DNA from: Chloroflexi bacterium RBG_13_53_26
GTDB taxonomy: Bacteria > Chloroflexota > Dehalococcoidia > UBA2247 > RBG-13-53-26
DNA length: 10,360 bases
Direction of reading: 5' to 3'
NCBI GenBank assembly: GCA_001795035.1
Contig: MGMW01000021.1
Coordinates: 1 to 10,360 of the forward strand
In this document: in pieces, positions 7,152-10,360 of the stretch
How positions within the stretch are numbered: position 1 is the stretch's first letter
How the letters are laid out: every line of letters starts with the position of its first letter
Made by a program: the position numbers and the translations under genes
Notes under the pieces: model-generated
Databases searched by the model: none
Seen by the model: the letters and a program-made list of their open reading frames with translations, nothing else
What the model was told of the DNA's origin: nothing

Positions 7152-7263
7152 GTGTCAGGTCCCCGACCTGACCCAGTGATCCACCTGTACGGGAGTCCCT
7201 CGTGGCCTCCCGTCGGGGCGGCAGGGGACAAACCTGAATAGGTCAGGTGAGGGCACCTGACAC
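7152..7263. mobile_element. MITE/REP-like element of 112 bp with terminal inverted repeats
   Basis: The ends are GTGTCAGGT (7152-7160) and its exact complement ACCTGACAC (7255-7263). With one small gap the similarity of the ends extends to about 22 bases. Each end is itself a hairpin: GTCAGGT (7154-7160) with ACCTGAC (7166-7172), and GTCAGGTG (7242-7249) with CACCTGAC (7254-7261). A third hairpin lies in the middle, ACGGGAG (7189-7195) with CTCCCGT (7207-7213). No target duplication is evident and there is no transposase in the window, so it would be a non-autonomous element. Open frames crossing it on the minus strand look like noise. Confidence 0.55.
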
Positions 7264-7295
7264 TCACATGAGCAGGACATTTTCGTACCTCGTGG

Positions 7296-7313
7296 TGATG
7301 GTTGCCACCATCA
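7296..7313. repeat. Small perfect hairpin
   Basis: TGATGGT (7296-7302) pairs with ACCATCA (7307-7313) over a four-base loop. It lies 33 bases after the inverted-repeat element and may belong to the same repeat-rich insertion zone. No run of T follows on either strand, so a terminator is unlikely. Confidence 0.35.
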
Positions 7314-7434
7314 TGACAGATTCCCGCGAAACTTGTCCTCGTGGAAACGGGGAGCAGGAACCCACCGTACCCCGCACTATCACCAACGTCCTTCCGCACT
7401 TCCGTTCAATGTCATCCCCGCGCTGCTCCGTTGT

Positions 7435-7478
7435 GTCATTGCGAGGAGTCCGCTTGAGGCGGACGACGAAGCAATCCC
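7435..7478. repeat. Dispersed palindromic repeat of the GTCATTGCGAGG...GAAGCAATCC type
   Basis: Outer arms ATTGC (7438-7442) and GCAAT (7471-7475) enclose an inner perfect hairpin GTCCGC (7448-7453) with GCGGAC (7459-7464) and a five-base loop. From memory, repeats starting GTCATTGCGAGG and ending GAAGCAATC are scattered in intergenic DNA of many environmental bacterial genomes. A second, partial motif of the related GTCATCCCCGCG type lies just before it at about 7410-7421, so this looks like a composite of two repeat fragments. Confidence 0.55.
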
Positions 7479-7553
7479 TGTGCCATGCCATCGCAGCGCC
7501 ATACTACAACACCCCAACCTCCAGTGGCATCTTCACCCCGGCCTAACCAGCCC

Positions 7554-7572
7554 CGTGGTTTGACAAACCACG
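7554..7572. repeat. Perfect 19-bp palindrome upstream of the reductase gene
   Basis: CGTGGTTTG (7554-7562) and CAAACCACG (7564-7572) are exact complements around a single A. It sits about 90 bases before the ATG of the ketopantoate-reductase-like gene. It could be an operator, the core of another dispersed repeat, or a cruciform. The lack of a T run argues against a terminator. Confidence 0.5.
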
Positions 7573-7661
7573 TATCGCCAAGTATTGTCCTCACTGGCTG
7601 GCCTGGGATATCCAGATGCGGCTGGCCCCCGGGTTTCGGCTTGGTGGAAGGCACAAAAGCA

Positions 7662-8618
7662 ATGAATATCCTCGTCATGGGCGCCGGTGCAGTGGGCAGC
7701 GTCTTCGGAGGTTTCCTGGCCGAAGCAGGGCACCAGGTGTCTCTGGTTGGCAGAGCCACCCACATGGCTGCCATCAGGGAGCAAGGCCTTTGTATTCAGG
7801 GTATCTGGGGAGAACACCTGATCGGAAACCTGCGCACATTCACCGCGGCCGCTGAAATGCCGCAGCAAGACTTGGATCTCGTTCTCATCACCACCAAGTC
7901 ATATGACACGGAGCAGGCCGCCGGACAGATCCTGCCTTTGCTCTCTGAAAAGACCCTCGTCCTATCCATCCAAAACGGGCTGGGAAACGTGGAGGCCATC
8001 TCCCGGATAGTGGGAGAGCACCGCACAGTGGGAGGCAGGGTCATCTTCGGTGTTGAGGCCATAGCGCCTGGCAGGGTTGAGGTAACCGTGTATGCGGACA
8101 AGGTCATGCTGGGCAGTCACACAGGCGAAGTGGATCACAAACGTATAGAAGAGACGGCAAATGCTTTCGCCCGGGCGGGCATCCCTACAGAGGCAACCAC
8201 AGAGATAGACAAATTCATCTGGGGCAAACTGCTCTACAGTTGCTGCCTCAACCCCCTTTCAGCCCTGCTGGAAGTTGCCTACGGAGAACTCAGTGAGCAC
8301 GTTGAGACCCGAACCATCATGACCTCGGTTATTCAGGAGATATTCGCTGTTGCCCGGAGAAAGGGTGTTGCCCCGGCCTGGGATTCACCCCTGGAATACC
8401 GGAAGCTCCTTTTCGAACGGCTCATCCCCGACACCTGTTCACATCACGCCTCGATGCTGCAGGACGTGAGGAGGGGCAAGAGGACAGAGATCGATTCCCT
8501 CAACGGGGCCGTCGCCAGGCTGGGGGAAGAGGTAGGGCTGCCAACGCCAGTGAACCGGATGCTCACCCAACTGGTCAAAGCCAAGGAGCAGATGAGGAAA
8601 GGTCTCCAGCCAGGCTAG
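7662..8618 (+). CDS. panE: 2-dehydropantoate 2-reductase (ketopantoate reductase family)
   Basis: A 318-residue NADPH-dependent reductase of the PanE/ApbA family, which reduces ketopantoate to pantoate for pantothenate and coenzyme A. The N-terminal Rossmann fold has GAGAVG (7-12), VGR (29-31), TTKSYDTEQA with Lys79, and IQNGLGN with Asn105. The C-terminal helical domain carries FIWGKLLYSCCLNPLSAL with the catalytic Lys189 and Asn197, and SMLQDVRRGKRTEIDSLNG with Ser264 and Glu276, matching E. coli K176, N184, S244 and E256. The position of E. coli Asn180 is Ser193, so substrate could differ from ketopantoate. The ATG at 7662 begins the Rossmann strand; the frame is open upstream to 7485, but that part is repeat-derived low-quality sequence, so it is left out. 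GGAAGG at 7646-7651 is a distant ribosome site; an in-frame GTG at 7644 is an alternative start. No pantothenate genes adjoin it. Confidence 0.85.
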   Translation: MNILVMGAGAVGSVFGGFLAEAGHQVSLVGRATHMAAIREQGLCIQGIWGEHLIGNLRTFTAAAEMPQQDLDLVLITTKSYDTEQAAGQILPLLSEKTLVLSIQNGLGNVEAISRIVGEHRTVGGRVIFGVEAIAPGRVEVTVYADKVMLGSHTGEVDHKRIEETANAFARAGIPTEATTEIDKFIWGKLLYSCCLNPLSALLEVAYGELSEHVETRTIMTSVIQEIFAVARRKGVAPAWDSPLEYRKLLFERLIPDTCSHHASMLQDVRRGKRTEIDSLNGAVARLGEEVGLPTPVNRMLTQLVKAKEQMRKGLQPG

Positions 8619-9044
8619 GCAAACTCACCCATTCACCCCCCACCTCCGATGCCCCTGGTCGTACGGGGACGACCCCGGTCCTCGCAGACATGTTGTAGCG
8701 ATCTCAGGCCAGCCCTGGCAGCCGCTCTGGCAACTAGACAAGCTAATTCGCACAGCGTTTGTGCGCTGGCTCTCCAAATCCAAGCCAGGGTATGAAATGG
8801 AAAAAATCTTCATCCTGTCACTGGGCAAGGTTGGTGATATGCACACCCAGTAGTCAGCCTCGCTGAGGGAAACAGTGGACAGCAATGACAGTGGCAATCT
8901 GGGACAGACCGAGGTTATACAAGGCACTGGTGGGGGGAGGAGAAATCCAGCTTGTTCTTCCTCATGTTTCTCCCATGTAGATTCTCCGACCACTAGGTCC
9001 AGAGGATTGGTTGCCAGTACTGGTGTTTGTGTTTTTCCCCCGGC
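8619..9044. other. Non-coding gap with three small hairpins
   Basis: No convincing gene lies in these 426 bases; the longest minus-strand frame (to 8993) has no recognisable motif. There are perfect inverted repeats GGTCGT/ACGACC (8657-8674), GCCAG/CTGGC (8708-8719) and CGCACA/TGTGCG (8749-8765), and a 10-bp palindrome CCAGTACTGG at 9014-9023. None is followed by a T run. One of the first hairpins could end the reductase transcript, and the palindrome could lie in the 3' region of the zinc-ribbon gene, but neither can be shown. Confidence 0.4.
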
Positions 9045-9371
9045 TTATGTGATGCTCCAGACCCACAGTCCAAGTACTACGCCGACTATCATGCATATAC
9101 CAGAAACGACCATGCAAATGGTTCCAGCCAGCCGATTTCGTCTGAAAGCGAAGTAACCCAGGACGATACCAGCTACTCCAAAGATGGGAGGAAAGAATAG
9201 CAGTGCAATGGCGGCACATACAGCCGAACCAACAACAAAACCTGTGGCACTCTTCCTCTGCTGTGATGGGGTGGCTCCAGCGGCACCACCTGGCAATGCC
9301 TGCTCTGCACCGCAGTAGCGGCAGAAGCTCTCGTCTCCCAACTGCTCCTTCCCACATTTCGGACAGAACAT
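9045..9371 (-). CDS. Small zinc-ribbon membrane protein
   Basis: A 108-residue protein with an N-terminal zinc ribbon, MFCPKCGKEQLGDESFCRYCG, whose Cys3, Cys6, Cys18 and Cys21 would bind one Zn. A short Gly/Ala/Ser linker follows. Two hydrophobic regions come next, about residues 43-77 (with a PP break and GVAGIVLGYFAF) and 85-106 (GTICMVVSGICMIVGVVLGL). This layout is common in bacterial zinc-ribbon/DUF4190-like proteins of unknown function, with the ribbon in the cytoplasm. I choose ATG 9371 because AGGAGG (9377-9382) sits just upstream; a TTG at 9389 in the same frame would overlap that site. It stands alone, on the same strand as the downstream-numbered gene at 9508-10155 but 136 bases from its stop codon. 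Confidence 0.75.
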   Translation of the reverse strand: MFCPKCGKEQLGDESFCRYCGAEQALPGGAAGATPSQQRKSATGFVVGSAVCAAIALLFFPPIFGVAGIVLGYFAFRRNRLAGTICMVVSGICMIVGVVLGLWVWSIT

Positions 9372-9433
9372 TGGTCCCTCCTTGTGCAATCAGGATATCC
9401 TACGTAATCATGTGCATGATACGCCTGTGACAT

Positions 9434-9457
9434 TATACCACCCAACCTCAGCTTGGA
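9434..9457. repeat. Direct repeat copy 1, flanking the amino-thiazoline-hydrolase-like gene
   Basis: These 24 bases, TATACCA followed by CCCAACCTCAGCTTGGA, recur at 10259-10283 in the same orientation, 826 bases away, with one extra G after TATACCA. The core CCAACCTCAGCTTGG is itself an imperfect palindrome (12 of 15 positions). This copy lies 51 bases beyond the stop codon of the enclosed gene. Confidence 0.75.
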
Positions 9458-9507
9458 GACAAAGAGGCCTGGTGGAGGACTATGACAAGATTACGCAAAT
9501 GCATCAA

Positions 9508-10155
9508 CTAGGGGTCGAACTCGAACTTGGCAGCGCTCATCTTACGTGTGATCTGAGTGATCGGCGCCTCTCCACCCGGCTCGGCATCCTCATCGATCCA
9601 TACCTCCCATCGGCAGACTGGTGTCTCGTCAGCTCTCTTACGCGGCGGGCGGTGCACGGCCCGGGTACTGGCCTTTGGATTCACGGCTCGCATGGTTGCC
9701 ACGAACGTCGCATCCTCGACGGGGTGACACACACGGACTACGTTCTCCTCCCCCATCGGCTCGACGTCGACTAGCGCCCCGCAGTGGTTGACTTCAAAGA
9801 AACCGCGCTTATCGTCGACAACCTCGTAGCGGGTGTCATGGAACTGGTGGACGAAGCCTGGGTCGAGCTGAAGCGACTTGAGGATGGCAGGGACATCGTT
9901 GTCCTTGATATTGAGCGCCCTACGTATTCTCTCGGTGTAGATTGGGCTTGCACCACGCCACTCCTCGATAGCTAGCTCCTCCATGGCCTCTGGGCCGTAT
10001 TTCAGATAGACGGCGGTGAGGATGGCTCGTGTGACCAACTGAACAGCAATGCCCCACTCGCGCAGGAGCTTGACCAGAGCCTCTTTGGATAGATTCTCGT
10101 AGCGGAGGCCAGGGTCGAATGGGCCAGAGTAGTCATCCATGTTCTTGTCAGCCAT
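9508..10155 (-). CDS. L-2-amino-thiazoline-4-carboxylate hydrolase-like / DUF6125 protein
   Basis: A 215-residue soluble protein. The helical N-terminal half (NLSKEALVKLLREWGIAVQL, then LKYGPEAMEELAIEEW and ERIRRALNI) and the C-terminal half with His124-Cys125, Cys143-His144, His168 and Cys181-x-Trp resemble the DUF6125 and L-2-amino-thiazoline-4-carboxylic acid hydrolase families. There the HC, C and C-x-W residues recur around a small alpha/beta domain. Members are frequent in anaerobic Chloroflexota; the reaction is proven for few of them, so the substrate is unknown here. The assignment is from motif memory. The ATG at 10155 has AGGAGG (10165-10170) nine bases upstream. The gene and its upstream region are enclosed by a 24-base direct repeat, which suggests a single-gene cassette. 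Confidence 0.65.
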   Translation of the reverse strand: MADKNMDDYSGPFDPGLRYENLSKEALVKLLREWGIAVQLVTRAILTAVYLKYGPEAMEELAIEEWRGASPIYTERIRRALNIKDNDVPAILKSLQLDPGFVHQFHDTRYEVVDDKRGFFEVNHCGALVDVEPMGEENVVRVCHPVEDATFVATMRAVNPKASTRAVHRPPRKRADETPVCRWEVWIDEDAEPGGEAPITQITRKMSAAKFEFDP

Positions 10156-10213
10156 GCTTCTACGCCTCCTCTCATCACGCGTCTATGTGGATTTGTGTAA
10201 TTCGCCTCGAAAA

Positions 10214-10240
10214 GTATTATGAGAAGGCGGACAGTGTCAA
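10214..10240 (-). promoter_or_regulatory. Weak promoter candidate for the gene at 9508-10155
   Basis: On the minus strand a perfect TTGACA (10235-10240) is followed by an A/T-rich patch with CATAAT (10216-10221) and TAATAC (10214-10219). The spacers of 13 and 15 bases are short for a sigma70 promoter, so this is tentative. It lies inside the direct repeats, so the cassette would carry its own promoter. Confidence 0.3.
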
Positions 10241-10258
10241 CCTCTGGGGTCAATAGCC

Positions 10259-10283
10259 TATACCAGCCCAACCTCAGCTTGGA
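10259..10283. repeat. Direct repeat copy 2, flanking the amino-thiazoline-hydrolase-like gene
   Basis: This is the second copy of the sequence at 9434-9457, with one inserted G. It sits 104 bases upstream of the ATG of the enclosed gene. Similarity stops on both sides of the repeat. Confidence 0.75.
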
Positions 10284-10360
10284 TAGAAATGACGAGCTAA
10301 GGTTCTGGTCGATAGGATTGCCGAAGGAACTTCGAGATGAAAAACACCATTACATAGAAG

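Noticed and set aside
7133..7399. 88-codon minus-strand frame across the repeat island
   Set aside because: It runs straight through the inverted-repeat element and hairpins, has no domain, and its composition follows the repeats, so it is most likely not a gene.
7485..7661. N-terminal extension of the ketopantoate-reductase-like gene by 59 residues
   Set aside because: The frame is open, but the added residues come from repeat and palindrome sequence, are Pro/Ser-rich, and precede a Rossmann strand that family members place at the very N-terminus.
8625..8993. 122-codon minus-strand frame after the reductase gene
   Set aside because: It has no recognisable motif, uneven composition and no clear ribosome-binding site.
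10296..10360. Possible 3' end of a minus-strand membrane protein (FYVMVFFISKFLRQSYRPEP then stop)
   Set aside because: It is open to the window edge and hydrophobic, as the end of a transporter might be. Twenty residues are too few to call, and a second minus frame is also open to the edge (stop at 10274-10276).
1..10360. CRISPR array, tRNA, rRNA or defence system
   Set aside because: I saw no regularly spaced repeats, no tRNA T-loop signatures in the gaps, and no nuclease-helicase or toxin-antitoxin pairing. The NYN protein at the edge is the only nuclease-like gene and its left neighbours are not visible.

Overview
The window reads as a stretch of bacterial chromosome with fairly high G+C. 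Its gene content fits an anaerobic Chloroflexota bacterium, probably Dehalococcoidia-like: tandem UspA, a BldC-type helix-turn-helix fused to a helical sensor-like domain, a BtuFCD/HmuTUV-type importer, a HypE-like AIR-synthase protein, and a small amino-thiazoline-carboxylate-hydrolase-like protein. That placement is inferred from gene families, not from any phylogenetic marker. Several genes start with GTG or TTG behind good Shine-Dalgarno sequences.

Layout. 1-534: 3' part of a NYN-domain (PIN-like nuclease) gene cut by the window edge. 584-1507: a two-domain universal stress protein. 1760-2425: a MerR/BldC-type regulator behind a possible promoter with TTTGG repeats. 2426-2727: a gap whose minus strand holds an apparent PAS-domain remnant and an unusually perfect ribosome-binding site. 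2728-5403: a tight three-gene ABC import operon (lipoprotein receptor, FecCD permease, ATPase) for an iron complex, heme or corrinoid. 5477-6559: a HypE/PurM-superfamily protein lacking the C-terminal cysteine of true HypE, probably co-transcribed with the transporter. 6585-7049 (minus): Ogt, O6-alkylguanine-DNA alkyltransferase. 7056-7661: a repeat-rich intergenic island with a 112-bp element bounded by inverted repeats and made of three hairpins, a widespread ATTGC/GCAAT palindromic repeat, and a 19-bp palindrome. 7662-8618: a ketopantoate-reductase-family enzyme. 8619-9044: non-coding, several small hairpins. 9045-9371 (minus): a small zinc-ribbon membrane protein. 9508-10155 (minus): a DUF6125/amino-thiazoline-carboxylate-hydrolase-like protein flanked by a near-identical direct repeat of about 24 bp.

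How they fit together. The only clear functional unit is the importer plus, possibly, the AIR-synthase-like ATPase downstream. The other genes look like separate transcription units: stress and nucleotide handling (Usp, NYN), alkylation repair (Ogt), and a pantothenate-type reductase. The most interesting items are the compact repeat element at 7152-7263, the direct-repeat-flanked single-gene cassette at 9434-10283, and the HypE-like protein of unknown reaction next to the importer. I found no tRNA, rRNA, CRISPR array, intact insertion sequence or defence system.
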